Part shown: positions 1 through 11,458 of the stretch, one piece after another
Numbering within the stretch: position 1 is the stretch's first letter
How the letters are laid out: each line of letters opens with the position of its first letter
Source of the DNA: Seminavis robusta
Lineage: Eukaryota > Bacillariophyta > Bacillariophyceae > Naviculales > Naviculaceae
DNA: 64,000 bases
NCBI GenBank assembly: GCA_903772945.1
Contig: CAICTM010000052.1
Coordinates: forward strand, 85,441 to 149,440
Direction of reading: 5' to 3'
Program-made: the position numbers and the translations under genes
Notes under the pieces: generated by a model
What the model was told of the DNA's origin: nothing
The model's database searches: none
The model's input: the letters and a program-made list of their open reading frames with translations, nothing else

Positions 1-1375
1 ATGTACGCTGCCGCCAGTAGTCGTTCTACTCAGACTCGTCGTGGAAGTTGAGACGCTTCTACTATTTATAGGACTAGTAGTAGCAGTAGCAGTAGCTTGA
101 CTTGTAGTTGTAGTGGTAAGGTTGCCAGGCAGACTGTACGGAGTACTACTACTAGTAGCATTGGCATCCCTGCTGCTGTTGCTGTGAGAGCCGTCGCTGT
201 CATCCAATCGGCCCATCGTGGAAGTCATAACAACAACAAAGAAAATATATATGACAAAACCACCGCAAAATTGAACGATTGGTAAATCTTTTGAGACCCA
301 AAAAATTCAGAGCCTCAATCAATGACCTCTATTTGAACTCGGGAATGCTTATGTCTTGAAATTGATTTTAGGCTTAAAGGACATGCAGTTACTTAAAGCT
401 TGACGAGTCAGTAAGTCTGGTTCGTAAAACTGTACCATCAGCCAATCAGGGAGATTCCCAATGGCAACACTAAGTCTTTGCCCCAATGCGGATGCGGATG
501 TTGGACTGAGGCTGCAAGACGTACTAGCTAGCTAGTAGACGTCTAGCTAGAGTATGACATACTAGTATTGTGGTGAGCTTTGAAAGGGAGGATCCCCGAG
601 CAAATATCCTGAAGACTACAGTGTACTAGTAGTCTATGGTTGGCATGCTGCACGCACTCGTCAATCTTCTTATTTCAATCCAACCATCATAGATACGCAA
701 GGTGGCTGCGTACCCAAAAGCTGCTTCTTCCGTACCGGTATTGCTAGCTTGCTAGGCTTTGGAGGTGCGACTGGCCTCCAACCAGCTATTTTGCTTCCAC
801 ACGTTGCAAGGCAGAAGCAACTACTAGCTTCGTACCGGTAGAGGAAGCTGGCAAGTCAAGCAAAACCTAGCTAGTAGCTAGCAGAGAGCTAGAGACATTA
901 CGATGAACTCCTTCGTCCACACACCAGTAGACTGACTATCTGATCATATCGTACTTCTTGAGAGAAAAGAAAGATCTGACTGGTGTCATTTTTTGGGTTG
1001 TTCTGATTTTGGGAATGACGTAACGCTGCAGAGTTGTTCTCGCCAAAACATACGTAGAAGCTACGTGCAAATGTACTGTGATGATGTCTACCGCAAAACT
1101 TCAAGCGAAGCCTTCACAATCAATTCCTTTCCCAAAAATTCTAAAGAACAATTACAAACAACAAATATCATACAAACAAGAAGAACACAATTGAGCTAAG
1201 ATAAGATAAGATAAGCTGTATACCAGGTACACACAATTTCAATTCTTTTGCTAAGCTCAGTTAAGCATCTGAAGCAGCTCAGCAAAATTCAAGTCATTGA
1301 AGGCTCAGGTATACAGGTACCAGTACATACCAAACACTACTAGCTTGGTAGTAGTATCTATCTATAGGATACAGA
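1..1375. other. Intergenic, no gene seen
   Basis: No reading frame here looks like a protein: the longest are under 90 codons and have no recognisable motif. The stretch is rich in short palindromic words (ACTAGT, GCTAGC, TACCGGTA). It probably holds the promoter and 5' leader of the ankyrin-like gene that starts at 1376. Confidence 0.6.
1195..1217. repeat. Pentanucleotide microsatellite (ATAAG)n
   Basis: About three to four tandem copies of ATAAG lie some 160 bases upstream of the ankyrin-like start codon. The period of five is typical of the non-coding arrays in this window. Confidence 0.8.
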
Positions 1376-4300
1376 ATGGCTGAAGGACGTGTCAGACTTC
1401 CCAGTTGGATCAGTGTGGACTGGAATGACAATGACAATGATAATGATAATGACAATGGCGCAGTAGGAAGAGGTTCAGGGAGTTTGGGAGTTCGGAGTCC
1501 CCGTCGACGATCCGTTGCTTTGGCTGTGTCTCCTACGTCTCCTACGTACCGCAAGGGCTTGTCGTCTTCTGCCAGAAAGAAATCCCAGTCCTCCAGTACA
1601 AGTCCTACTCATAGACATACTCATGCTGATGTAGCTGCAGAGGAATGGCAACAAGTCAAGCTGGCCAAGACAAATAAGAATGGCAACAGCAACATTCCAA
1701 GAGAAAGAGAAAGAGAAACTCAGTTGCTCTCTTTGTGCAGAAAACAAGATTGGTCAGCTGCACTCGCTCTGCTCAGACAACACCCAGAACAAGCATGTCC
1801 GTGTCCTTTATCACCAACATCAGCATCAGCATCAGCATCAGCATCAGCATCAGCCCATTGGAATCACAGTCATCACAGTCATCAAACACCATCTACATCA
1901 CCATCACCATCACCATCTACATGCACTTACCAAGAAACTGCTCTTCATGTGCTCTGCGCCTCTGCCAATTTTGGCCAAGTCATCTCCTGTCAGCTATTTC
2001 AAGAATTGCTCATTGTAGCTCCCAAACAAACCATCATTCACAACAAACACCTTGGACACACTGCTCTTAGGGCACTACTCAGAAATTCTACATGTACTCC
2101 CCATCTACTGAACCTTTTGCTAAACACTATCCAACAAGAATTACAACAACAACAACAAATGGATCCATCTAATAGAGCACTACAGAAACTGTGTACGCAG
2201 CCAGATCAAACTGGATGGAGACCCTTGGACCACCTACTCATGGCACTACATCATCCAGAGGCATTCAAATTCAAATTCCAATGCCAACCAAACAACAACA
2301 ATCCTCTAGCTCTCATCAAGGTACTTGTCCAATATGTGGGAGGAGACTGTCTTTTCGGGTTGACCAACGACGATACTCCATCGGATGACACCAGTACCGG
2401 TACCATCCACAACCATCAAATGCTCCTGCAAAATCACGCACAGACACCACCTTTGATCCGTCTACTGTCACTCAACCACTCCTACACGGGTCGGGGAATC
2501 AACAATAACTGCAATACGACCACGAACTCCATCCGCCATCGTACCAGTAGTAATGATGATACAGCTGCAGGTGAAACAATGCCAGCGTCGTTCCAACAAG
2601 AGTCAGAAACGTCCGTCCTGTGCCAAACCACAAACTACTTCCTACAACAATTCCCGGCTCTCATGGATCAAACTTCCATCACCACCAGTTGCACGCCTCT
2701 ACATGTGGCCCTGCGAAACCATGGAAACAATAAACAACTCATTCAATGCTTCTTCTTGTTGATTCTGCTCTTGGAGGTCGATGATGACGTAGACAACGAC
2801 AACGACAACGACAACAATCGAAAGAGCGAAAATGGCATTTTTCCCGCACGAGACCACGATACTATCTTTACAGACGATTTCGCATCCTCTGACAACAACA
2901 CCAAAAACGACAATAAAAGACAACGATACAGTACTAGTACGAAGAATCGCCTTTGCAATTCCATTCTGGCATGTCTACGAACCGAAAATATGTACGGTGA
3001 TTTGCCACTACACGTGGCTTGTTCGGTGGGGACTCCCGTATCGGTACTGCGTCTCGTACTGGAAGGTACTCTCAAAGCAAACGGAACGGCACCATCGACT
3101 TCGACGAGAGCCGCCGTCACTACGACCACTACCAACACAACCAACACGCACAACAGCAAGAACTTGTGCTGGGCCGTCAATCATGCCGGATACACACCCA
3201 TCGATCTCGAATGGATTCGACACATGGAGGACGGAAAAGGATTCTTCATGGCAAGATCTTTCTACTCGCTCGAAGCCGGAGGTGTCAAGAAAACGTTCTG
3301 GAAGCAGGACGAATTCTACAGGATCCTCTTGCAACAGGCCGTACAGCAAGCCATGGATACCAAGTCGGGAGGAGGAGGAACTTCCAACGGCAACAGCAGC
3401 CGTGCCTCTAGCTCAACCACGGCAACGACGACGACAAATCCTTCGATTCGACGACACCGCAGGATATTGACGAACACGCAACGACGACCGCAACAGCACT
3501 CACAGACAACCAGGGTAACACGCTCACCAAGAGCAGCGCCGCCGTCACCGACAAAAGCTTCTCCTTCCAACAATGCTGCTGCCCACGTGGATGCGATGTG
3601 TAGCCCTCCTACTAGTGCAATCAACAGCGACAGTCAACGAGTTCCCGCTTGGGGACAGCAAAGCCCTTCGTCGCAACACACAACTACTGAAATATCCAGG
3701 AACTCCACTACGAATGTTACGGCGACCACCAGTGTGCCGCCCCAGCCTAGCGAACAACCCACGTGGGAGCTGTTGCTGCATCGCATCTTTCTGATCATTC
3801 AGACCGCAGCAACCGGAAGAGTACCCAAAACACAAACAGACCTGGAGCATTGTCTTCTCCATGCGGCCTGCCAACTTTCGTTTCCCGTGGCGCCAAGTCT
3901 ACCCTTGCCATTACTAGAACTGATTCTGTTCCTGTACCCGGATCAGCTTCTCCTGTCGCAAGATGAGGGCAGCAATCTCCCGCTTCACTTTGCCGTCCAA
4001 CCGCAGGTGCCTTGCCTGCACAATCCTCACAATAACAGTGCTGGTAACAAGAAGCACGACTATTCCTTGACGACAAACTGCGCCTGTTTTCAAAAAAGTG
4101 AGTACCACGGTGGTAGGGCCAGTGAGATTGATGAGGAATCGTCCAAAGAATCCCAACAGCACATTTGTAACGAATGGGAAAAGTGGATCCAACAATTACT
4201 GGAGCATGGGCCCGATGCTTGCTCGACGCGCAATGGAAGTGGGCAGCTCCCCCTTCACAAGGCATTGGAGTACGTTACGTCATGTCCTCTCTGTGACAGC

Positions 4301-4645
4301 AATACTACTAGTAGTGACGGGCGGCAAGCGACGAAGGTCGACGGAAACGAAATCGCAATCAGCGAAACGATAGACAGAAGCTTTGACTGTAGTCGTGCCA
4401 GGAACGATACTAAAAGCAGGAAGAAGAAGAACAAGAGATCTGGTTCCTTGATGCAACAATCTCCTCCCGAGGTGGCTCGACTCGGGGTGATTCATGCATT
4501 GGTGGACACGTATCCAGATTCGGTGGTGGTAAGGGACCCATTGAGCCACCTGATGCCATTCCAAATGGCCGCCGCAAGCGCGTATATGCCGTTGGATGCT
4601 GTCTTTTACTTGTTGAGGAGGTCCCCAGATGCCGTGATTGGGTGA
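1376..4645 (+). CDS. Ankyrin-like repeat protein, 1089 aa
   Basis: A single uninterrupted frame of 1089 codons starts at a true ATG. Scattered through it are helix-turn-helix units of the ankyrin type: ETALHVLCASANFG near residue 188, TPLHVALRNHGNNKQ near 438, DLPLHVACSVGTPVSVLRLV near 540, NLPLHFAVQ near 860 and QLPLHKALEYV near 960, plus a last unit PFQMAAASAYMPLDAVFYLL near the C-terminus. The recurring PLHxA core followed by VxxLLxxxPD is common in diatom ankyrin-like proteins. Between units are long disordered stretches: Asn-Asp, Ser-Ala and Ser-Pro dipeptide runs, His and Gln tracts, and Ser/Thr-rich linkers. No enzymatic domain, signal peptide or membrane segment is visible. A role as a protein-interaction scaffold is inferred from the repeats only. 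Confidence 0.85.
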   Translation: MAEGRVRLPSWISVDWNDNDNDNDNDNGAVGRGSGSLGVRSPRRRSVALAVSPTSPTYRKGLSSSARKKSQSSSTSPTHRHTHADVAAEEWQQVKLAKTNKNGNSNIPRERERETQLLSLCRKQDWSAALALLRQHPEQACPCPLSPTSASASASASASAHWNHSHHSHQTPSTSPSPSPSTCTYQETALHVLCASANFGQVISCQLFQELLIVAPKQTIIHNKHLGHTALRALLRNSTCTPHLLNLLLNTIQQELQQQQQMDPSNRALQKLCTQPDQTGWRPLDHLLMALHHPEAFKFKFQCQPNNNNPLALIKVLVQYVGGDCLFGLTNDDTPSDDTSTGTIHNHQMLLQNHAQTPPLIRLLSLNHSYTGRGINNNCNTTTNSIRHRTSSNDDTAAGETMPASFQQESETSVLCQTTNYFLQQFPALMDQTSITTSCTPLHVALRNHGNNKQLIQCFFLLILLLEVDDDVDNDNDNDNNRKSENGIFPARDHDTIFTDDFASSDNNTKNDNKRQRYSTSTKNRLCNSILACLRTENMYGDLPLHVACSVGTPVSVLRLVLEGTLKANGTAPSTSTRAAVTTTTTNTTNTHNSKNLCWAVNHAGYTPIDLEWIRHMEDGKGFFMARSFYSLEAGGVKKTFWKQDEFYRILLQQAVQQAMDTKSGGGGTSNGNSSRASSSTTATTTTNPSIRRHRRILTNTQRRPQQHSQTTRVTRSPRAAPPSPTKASPSNNAAAHVDAMCSPPTSAINSDSQRVPAWGQQSPSSQHTTTEISRNSTTNVTATTSVPPQPSEQPTWELLLHRIFLIIQTAATGRVPKTQTDLEHCLLHAACQLSFPVAPSLPLPLLELILFLYPDQLLLSQDEGSNLPLHFAVQPQVPCLHNPHNNSAGNKKHDYSLTTNCACFQKSEYHGGRASEIDEESSKESQQHICNEWEKWIQQLLEHGPDACSTRNGSGQLPLHKALEYVTSCPLCDSNTTSSDGRQATKVDGNEIAISETIDRSFDCSRARNDTKSRKKKNKRSGSLMQQSPPEVARLGVIHALVDTYPDSVVVRDPLSHLMPFQMAAASAYMPLDAVFYLLRRSPDAVIG

Positions 4646-5515
4646 TGGTGGTTGCTATATTTTTATTATTTGTCTTCGGTATGGACGAAGGCTGTTTCTG
4701 TACTCTGCAGCTCTGCAGCCACAAAACTGCACGAAACTTCATCAATATGGTTAGGTTGATGGAATAGAGGCTACTAGCTAGATTATTATTTGATTTATTA
4801 CGTCATCATTTCTTTACTATATATAGTCTCTTCCTCGGCGTTTTTTTCTACCATAGTATACCTTTACCGGTACTAGTACGGTACCCCATACCGGTATGGT
4901 AGCTCATGGTGATGGTGATCAACCACTTTGAATTCCTTCATCTTTGCCCCGGATTTCCGGTGTGACTTTATCGTGCACAACCGCGACCTCCACTGCAAGA
5001 AATGAGATAGTATCCCTAGCTCTAATTCAAAATGAGTGTTCTCCACCTCGGCTTGCTTGTATCTTATGTAATCTTCGTTGGCGATGGAAACTTGCACCAG
5101 ATCGGGTTTCGCCTCTAAGTGACGCCCGGGGACCCCAACTTCCAATGGCGACTCACGGAATGTTTTCATCGCCGCGCACCTCTTAGCGGTAGGGCTGCCG
5201 TAGTCACCGAATCGAAGTGGGTCACGCAGCTCATGGCAGTCGGCAGTGCGGTGGTTTGCCTCGCACATGAGTGGAGTCATTTGCCTCATTTTCGCTTGGA
5301 TGGATGAGAGAAGTCCACTGCTGTGCTGTGGCTGCCATTATCTTGACTGCAGTGCTACTAGTGGTTCCTTAGCAGCTCCTTGGAGTGAAAGTTCTTCTTT
5401 CCAAACTACTATTAATAGTACGAGAATTGGCGGGACTACCCTTAAAAGGTCGAAGCAACAACGACATCATCCGATCTCACACATCGATATAGATACCATT
5501 AGCACTAGCAGCACG
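4646..5515. other. Intergenic, 3' region of ankyrin-like gene and 5' region of Sec14-like gene
   Basis: A minus-strand frame of 138 codons (4873-5289) begins at a real ATG but has no recognisable domain, and its composition does not differ clearly from the spacer. The frame of the next gene stays open upstream as far as 5246, so its transcript leader probably lies here. Confidence 0.5.
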
Positions 5516-6930
5516 ATGGCGAGTCGACTGCGTCGTAGCTTTCGACGAAGATCGTCCAATACTGGGACTATTAATGGTAGCTCAGAACAAAAACAAAAAC
5601 ACGAGACGAACGGCGGCTGTTCGACGGAGACCAATGACGCACATGCACACAACGAGTTGGAGTTGCCGTCTACAGCAGCAACACCGCAAGAACCCAGACT
5701 TAACCTTAGCCGACCACCGACTGTCCGACGCGTGACATCTGGAACCTTGCGAAAGGACGACAGTATTCGTCTCGATTACGATTACGATTACGATTACGAT
5801 GTTCCGGCGGGTACGTACAAGCAATGCGACTGTGGCAGCGACGGTAGCGACGAGGAAGAAGATCCAGGACTTGAATCTTCGTCCATATCCAGTCTCGAAG
5901 GCGATCAGCAGAAACAACAACCAGCTACTAGTAGGAGCAAACGCGATCCTGAAGCCAGGAAAGTTCAGGTACGTCATCAGCAATCTCTATATAGTCTAGC
6001 TAGCTACCATAATAGTGTTGGACGAAATCTGACGAAATGTGCGTTTTTCGTTTCGCAAAGGAAATCTTTGCCACCTTGTCTGACATGGATAGGGAAACTG
6101 CAGCGCGGACATCCTGGAAGTACTACAACGAAGTGGGCCAACGCGACAATGTAATCGATATTCGGCGCCGAGATGCCTTGGCCCGTGCTATGATTCAACG
6201 ACACTTGGCTCAAGAGGGAGGGGATACAGCGGCGACGATTAAAAGCGTACATGCCACGCTTCAGGGTCGACGCGACGAGAAACTGGATTGGCTTCGAACG
6301 GCATGGCACCCTGCACCAACTTGGAGTCCTGAACGACAAGAGTTTAGCCAAATGGTCCGCGCCACCATGAGTCGATGGTTGGGTCCGCATGGTCGAGTTT
6401 GCATCTTGGATTATGACGACGAAGACAGATGCAACTTTTATCATAAACTCAACATCTCGACGAGTGGAACACGATACTTTCGAGAAGGTGTGCTGTACTC
6501 GGCTTCGTTTATGCTTGAAAAGGCCATTGCTTGTTCGGAACGACGCAGTCATGGCCGCCAAACCCAAGTCAACGTGGTACTGGATTTCCGAGAAGTGAAT
6601 ATGCGAGACAAGGACAAGACACTCCCCATTAGCATAGCGTTGGAGCTTGTGGATTTGATGAAGAACCATAATCCACAACGCCTGTATACGGTGTATATGA
6701 TCGATGCTCCCTTCCTGGCCCGGTTTGCTTGGCCCATCTTTCGGCCGTTTGTAAATCACATAGTCCAGGGAGGAATCAAGTTTGTCACGGGAAAACGACA
6801 AATCATCAAGGTGTTTGGTGCCAAAATGCTGCACTACGACCGAGCCAGCAACTTGGATATGGACAAGTTCTACCAGTTGCCGTTTGATCAGGCCTACGAA
6901 GATGTCCACGGAAGTGCTTTGGAGTATTGA
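5516..6930 (+). CDS. Sec14-like CRAL-TRIO lipid-binding protein, two exons, 440 aa
   Basis: Exons 5516-5968 and 6061-6930 join in phase 0 across a 92-nt GT-AG intron, giving 440 residues. The frame is open upstream to 5246, but the ATG at 5516 (GCACGATGGCG) opens a basic, Ser-rich N-terminus and is preferred. The first 150 residues are disordered, with a (DY)4 run from a GATTAC repeat and an acidic patch. The C-terminal half has the CRAL-TRIO layout: FLE-type helices, VNVVLDFREVNM as the ligand-binding strand, then LYTVYMIDAPFLARFAWPIF and FRPFV, matching the Sec14 pattern in which a strand ending NAPF is followed by a gating helix. Members move or present phosphatidylinositol or other hydrophobic ligands between membranes; the ligand here is unknown. 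Confidence 0.8.
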
Positions 6931-6974
6931 TCTATCTGATCTGCTGATCTGATCTGATCTGATCTGTTGATCTG
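6928..6974. repeat. Pentanucleotide microsatellite (GATCT)n
   Basis: The array begins right at the stop codon of the Sec14-like gene; its clean core of four exact units is 6946-6965, with degenerate copies on both sides. It would fall in the 3' UTR. Confidence 0.85.
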
Positions 6975-7628
6975 GTCATATCAGTTGGCAGTTGGATCAA
7001 GCCAAGCCAAGCAATTTTAAAAAGAACTTGGGTTCTTTTGCTACGGGTATCTGTAGTATGTTGGCAATCATGCTCATAACTAACTAACTAACTACTGGTA
7101 GTAGCTATAGGAACCCCATAACATACAACCACTATAGCTACCGCAGCATCGCATTGCTTTTGCATCCGTCCCAACACCCGTGCACCGGCTCACCAGTCCT
7201 CTCTCTGCCGCTGTGGTGCTTTCTTCATGCTTGGTTGCTTGGCGACGTGGAATTTTCCAAATAAGCTTTTGCGACTGGCCGGCGTGTTCAGTGGAGCAGG
7301 TAAGATTTACAAGTTGAGTGCCGGTCTCATAATCCTAGTATGGCTGTAACACGGCAAGGAAATAAAGGGCAGTGCATTGAATGTCTTGCTGGAAATGCTC
7401 GTGCTCTGGTCTCACACCACCTTCCTCACTCTCAACAAGACCAACGATCGCTGGGTTGGCTGTTACGCTGTTACTGATGTTGCTGCGCTGCTTCCACAGT
7501 TGTCAACAACAACAGTAACAACGATAAGAAGAAGAGCATCTCCTCCTCCAAGGGTCTCTACAGTACTCTAGCTGCTGTTGTAGCTAGCTAGCAACTCCCA
7601 GTCTGGTTGACAAAGGAGCATTCGATTT

Positions 7629-7681
7629 GAATCGAATCGAATCGATCTTCAACCTAGCAAGAATCGAATCGAATCGAATCG
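7629..7681. repeat. Two pentanucleotide arrays (GAATC)n
   Basis: Two blocks of GAATC/CGAAT units, 7629-7645 and 7661-7681, are separated by about 15 bases. They sit roughly 100 bases upstream of the start codon at 7753. Confidence 0.85.
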
Positions 7682-7712
7682 GAAGGACGAGTATTTATTT
7701 TATTTTTGCCAT

Positions 7713-7744
7713 TTGGTTGTTGGTTGTTGGTTGTTGGTTGTTGG
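7713..7744. repeat. Heptanucleotide array (TTGGTTG)n
   Basis: About four copies of TTGGTTG end nine bases before the ATG at 7753, so the repeat is probably transcribed as part of the 5' UTR. Confidence 0.8.
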
Positions 7745-7752
7745 TGTTGACC

Positions 7753-8933
7753 ATGTCGGGTCCTGAACATGAAGAAGCGCTGAACCAATTGCACGAGATG
7801 TTTGGAGCTGTCGACGATGGCAGTGAGAGCCAAGGCGTCGTCGTAGATCAATGGACCAGAGAGAACTTGGAAATGGTGCTCATTCTACAAAAGAGGTAAG
7901 TCCGTGGTATACCATGCACCACATGCACAGGCTAGGTTTTGCCATAATCTGTGGTAGCCTAGCTAGCTAGCTCTAGCTATCAAGCTAACTAGCATGGGCT
8001 CTTCCATCCTTGCTGCATGGACCTGAGCTTCAACTTGACTGAACCTGAACCTGAACTCACCATTTCTTTTTCTACTCTACCCTGTTCTGCTCTTTCAGCA
8101 ACCTGCAGCAGAGCATCCAATGCCTGCTAGAGAATGGAGATGAAAAGCCTGAAGCCGTCATCCGCAAGCTACTGGAAAGGGATACCACCACTGCCAATGG
8201 ACTCATGCCTTTGGATGCACCTTCTGAACGCAGTACTACTGGTACAGGTGGTGACAGAAGACGTAGTAGAAGCAGTACCGGTGAAGAAGAAAAGAGTTCT
8301 ATACACGAGAGAAACTCGGATGCAAGATTGGCCAACAGCTCTGTCCGGCAATCGCAAGCATCCTTACTGTCTAGACAATCTTCGGCGACATCGAATCGAT
8401 CCTCCACCAACGCCAATCGATATAGCTACAAAAAAGCAGGTCGCAACAGCAGGACACCCTTACCCTTTGATTTCATTTGGGTGGAACGATCGGGACTAGA
8501 AGCCGTCAATGGGCAGTACTTTCTAATAGACCCCGACATCGACATGGCTAAGACCAATCCCAAACGACACTACTTCCAATACGCCATGCAAGCAGATTGG
8601 GAAGGAGATGCCTACACATTCTCGCTGGAAAAGAACAAGGAAGATAACTGTTGGTACTTGTGTGCCAAACCCACAAACAATAATAGTGATGATACCAACA
8701 ACACAAGCAATAATACCAATGGAAATGCCGACGATGCCAACAATTTCAATGATCCAGACAACAATGACAATAAGATCAATCTGTTCTTCAGTCCCGAAAA
8801 GCGCTACCGGAGGACCTACCGACAATATCCGCGGTTACGAGGATGGCTCCCCACGGAGCAATTGAAAGACAGAGGGATACGAGGGATTGCTGCTGGAACA
8901 GAGATTGAACCACCAAAGCTAAGGTATGATTGA
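7753..8933 (+). CDS. Protein of unknown function, two exons, 325 aa
   Basis: Exon 1 is 7753-7895 and exon 2 is 8099-8933. The donor AG|GTAAGT and the acceptor TTTCAG|CA restore a serine codon, giving 325 residues. The N-terminus is acidic and helical, continuing across the junction into a helix rich in Leu and Glu. A Ser/Arg-rich disordered linker follows. The C-terminal half has a folded look: PFDFIWVERSGLEAVNGQYF near residue 170, a conserved-looking Trp/Tyr-rich section (HYFQYAMQADWEGDAYTFSL), an Asn/Asp-rich insert, and a final YRRTYRQYPRLRGWLP segment. I do not recognise a family. No signal peptide or membrane span is seen, so it is probably soluble and intracellular. Confidence 0.75.
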
Positions 8934-9540
8934 TGGACCGAACTGGACTGAAACGAAACGAACTGCAATGATGAGGATGCAGATTTTGTATTGTCGTCCA
9001 AAAGTGAATGGATGGAACAAGGCGCGAAAGAGTGGTAAGAGGGTTTGCAATTGGTGACTTCCAGTTGGGTTTGATTAATCCATTCTCCTATTTTTCGAAA
9101 CTGTCCATGTTCCACCCAACAATCTGCTGAATCCATTCTTTAGAATAGAAGTTAGTAGTCCATCTTCGTTCCCAATCTAATGCTAATGCTAGATCTCTAA
9201 GATTGGCTGTCTCTATTGAAACCGTTCCTTCCCCTCCAGGCGCTTATGAGGTTGCAATGTTTACTTAGTACTGTCCAGACACCCTCAAATCTCATACGAT
9301 TTTACAAAAAGCGACTGAGTTGCAGGTACAGTGTAGATGTAATAGAAGTTTATTTGAAGGCTACTCCGAGTACAGTGTTTCCACTGTGCTGCTGCACTAA
9401 ACGGAAAACCACCACAAACATTGGGCCCGCGGGAAAGTTTAGAACCCAAAGGAGGCAAGATATTAACAGTCTGTTTTGTAGGCAAGGGCACTGCGCATGA
9501 CATTGTTTCTCGACTGTGACTCGACTGGACTCGCAGTGGT

Positions 9541-9580
9541 GACTCGACAGTCGAGTCGAGTCGAGTCGAGTCGAGTCGAG
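9541..9580. repeat. Pentanucleotide array (TCGAG)6 with a palindrome at its edge
   Basis: Six exact TCGAG units (9551-9580) follow a near-perfect palindrome at 9541-9557 (8-base arms GACTCGAC and GTCGAGTC around one base). Degenerate ACTCG units continue upstream to about 9509. Confidence 0.9.
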
Positions 9581-10089
9581 TCACGATCACCACCATGCTG
9601 TTGCCACACCAGGATGCCGTCCAAATCCGCGAATTCTGTTGGGGAACCTGCCATCCACGATCCCGTACCAATACCGTTACGCAGTACGCGGTTGCTACAA
9701 GCAACTTTATTTCTTTTCGCCTACCACTGCCGGTAGATGGACCGGTCTATCTACCGCATCTGCGGAGCCTCTACTCCGTACGCATATGCACATTCGAACA
9801 TTGGTGACCTTCCTGGCTGTTTTCTTTAAAAATTTTCCTAAAAATACCATGAGCACGAGTGCGTTAAAACACCCTAGCCTCTAGATCTTTCGTACCCATG
9901 TACTGTACCAATATCGTACATGCACAAGGCTTTACGTCACGGCTATTAATAGTTAGTATGCACATTATAAGTTAATCAGTAATAAGTAGTATTTTGGAAC
10001 ACGTTGTCAGACATACGACATGTGTACTACATGTACGTCAACGTCAATGATACAGGTAAGCAACATCTATGTATTAATATTAGAGTACT

Positions 10090-10440
10090 CCGAGTACCTT
10101 GGTCGGTAATTACTGCAGTAATTCCTGGTTACTGGTTACTTACTGTACTTTTACTGCCTTTATTGGCCAGTAGTTACTGCAGTCAGTAATTCCTGGCAGT
10201 AATAAATCTGCCAATTCAACAGTAATTCACAGTAAATGACAGTAAAAGCACAGTATTCACCCTATTTTACTGCAATTACTGTGATTTACTGCCTTCAAAT
10301 GGCTTTAAATTACTGTACCTGATTACTGCTACTGAGGAATTACTGCATTACTGCCATTACTGCTACTGTTTGGCCCCTCCAGTCAGTAATCAGTAAACAG
10401 TCAATACCAACCAAGCCGAGTACTCAGTTGACTGATTTTT
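10090..10440. repeat. Degenerate CAGTAAT / ATTACTG repeat field
   Basis: Roughly 350 bases are dominated by the heptamer CAGTAAT and its complement ATTACTG, in both orientations and with variable spacing. No frame is open through it. It looks like an amplified short motif, not a gene relic. Confidence 0.75.
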
Positions 10441-10998
10441 GATTTTTACAGTAAGCAAATATTTTTACAGGAACCACCTGTTGTGGGACTGTCACTTTTT
10501 AATGTACGGCATAAAAGCCCTTTGTTCTATTCTAACTGCTTAAGTAGTCTACAGTATGAGTACATACTATACATGATGTACTACACACAGTAGGTAAAAA
10601 CAGAATTATTGTCTTAGCTTGTGCCCGGACCCCGCGAGGCAATCGGAAATCCTCCACATTGTACCGGTACACCCCCAGTTTCCGAGCGACCAAAAAGAGA
10701 GAGGATCGACTACGTGTGATGACGTGTGCCTCTTTGAGCTAAGATTTCGAGAGGGTTCTGAACTTCTGGGTTCTGGATTCGATTCGTGAAGTTTGTGTTG
10801 TTTGATAAGTTTCCTTATCAGTGGTCAACCTCGGCAGTCTTGCTGCCAGAGCCCTCAACCCCTTTAATTGTTTTTCCTGCTACGGTGGTCCCTACAGGTA
10901 TTAGGGTAGGGTTAGAATACAAATAAGTCAGCAAAACTAAATATGTATCCTAGGATGGTGCAAAAGCTATATAACTAGTATTCTAGCTAGCTTGGGGT

Positions 10999-11138
10999 AT
11001 CTGCTTCTAGCTTGCTATGGGAATCTGCTTCTAGCTAGGGGATCTGCTTCTAGCTATTTAAGCGCAAGTTAAGCACTAGCTAAGCACTACAGGTATCTGC
11101 TTCTAGTTAGCTAGCTAATAGGGGTATCTGCTTCTACA
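10999..11138. repeat. Five dispersed copies of ATCTGCTTCTAGCT
   Basis: Copies begin at 10999, 11023, 11042, 11095 and 11126, all in the same orientation, with the last two differing at the 3' end. They lie 320-460 bases upstream of the HSF start codon. Confidence 0.85.
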
Positions 11139-11458
11139 CTGAAACCTTTCTGCCGAGGTTACACAGCTCCGCTGGCTTAAATAATTGCAGAACAAGCCTC
11201 CCAGGTGTGTTCGGGTTAGAAGGACATCCACTGGTACTGTGTTTGCACTCACCGCCGATGCTGAAGCGGGTACTAGTACAGCACAGGCCGCGATTTCTCT
11301 CTCTCTAGACTATTTGTACTCCATCGATGGTGAGATTTGGAGTACTAGCTAGTAGCTAGTAGCACCTCTTTTGATTGAGAGCATTCCATTCATCATTCGA
11401 TTGATGCTTGGATCCCTACAGGTACACGACGCTCCAAACAAAAAACCTCTATTTGAGA

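Larger units (their letters stand above)
6931..7752. other. Intergenic with several simple repeats
   Basis: No convincing gene. The spacer carries three simple-repeat blocks, listed separately, and a short ACTA run near 7080. The distal part is presumably the promoter and leader of the gene starting at 7753. Confidence 0.6.
8934..11458. other. Large intergenic region, repeat-rich
   Basis: About 2.5 kb with no convincing gene on either strand. It contains a TCGAG array, a stretch saturated with CAGTAAT/ATTACTG words, and five copies of a 14-base motif, listed separately. The end nearest 11458 should include the promoter of the HSF gene. Confidence 0.6.

Noticed and set aside
1680-2070. Plus-strand frames full of HQ and IS dipeptides inside the ankyrin-like gene
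   Set aside because: They are shadow frames of the hexanucleotide repeat that encodes the Ser-Ala run.
4873-5289. Minus-strand frame of 138 codons with a true ATG
   Set aside because: No domain, runs into simple-sequence DNA at its end and lies in the probable leader of the Sec14-like gene; not enough to call a gene.
6004-6909. Minus-strand frame of 301 codons opposite the Sec14-like exon
   Set aside because: The plus strand has a recognised domain and a phase-matched intron; the antisense frame shows no motif.
10999-11138. Five 14-mers considered as a CRISPR array
   Set aside because: Spacers are 5-39 bases, unequal and low complexity, and the context is eukaryotic.
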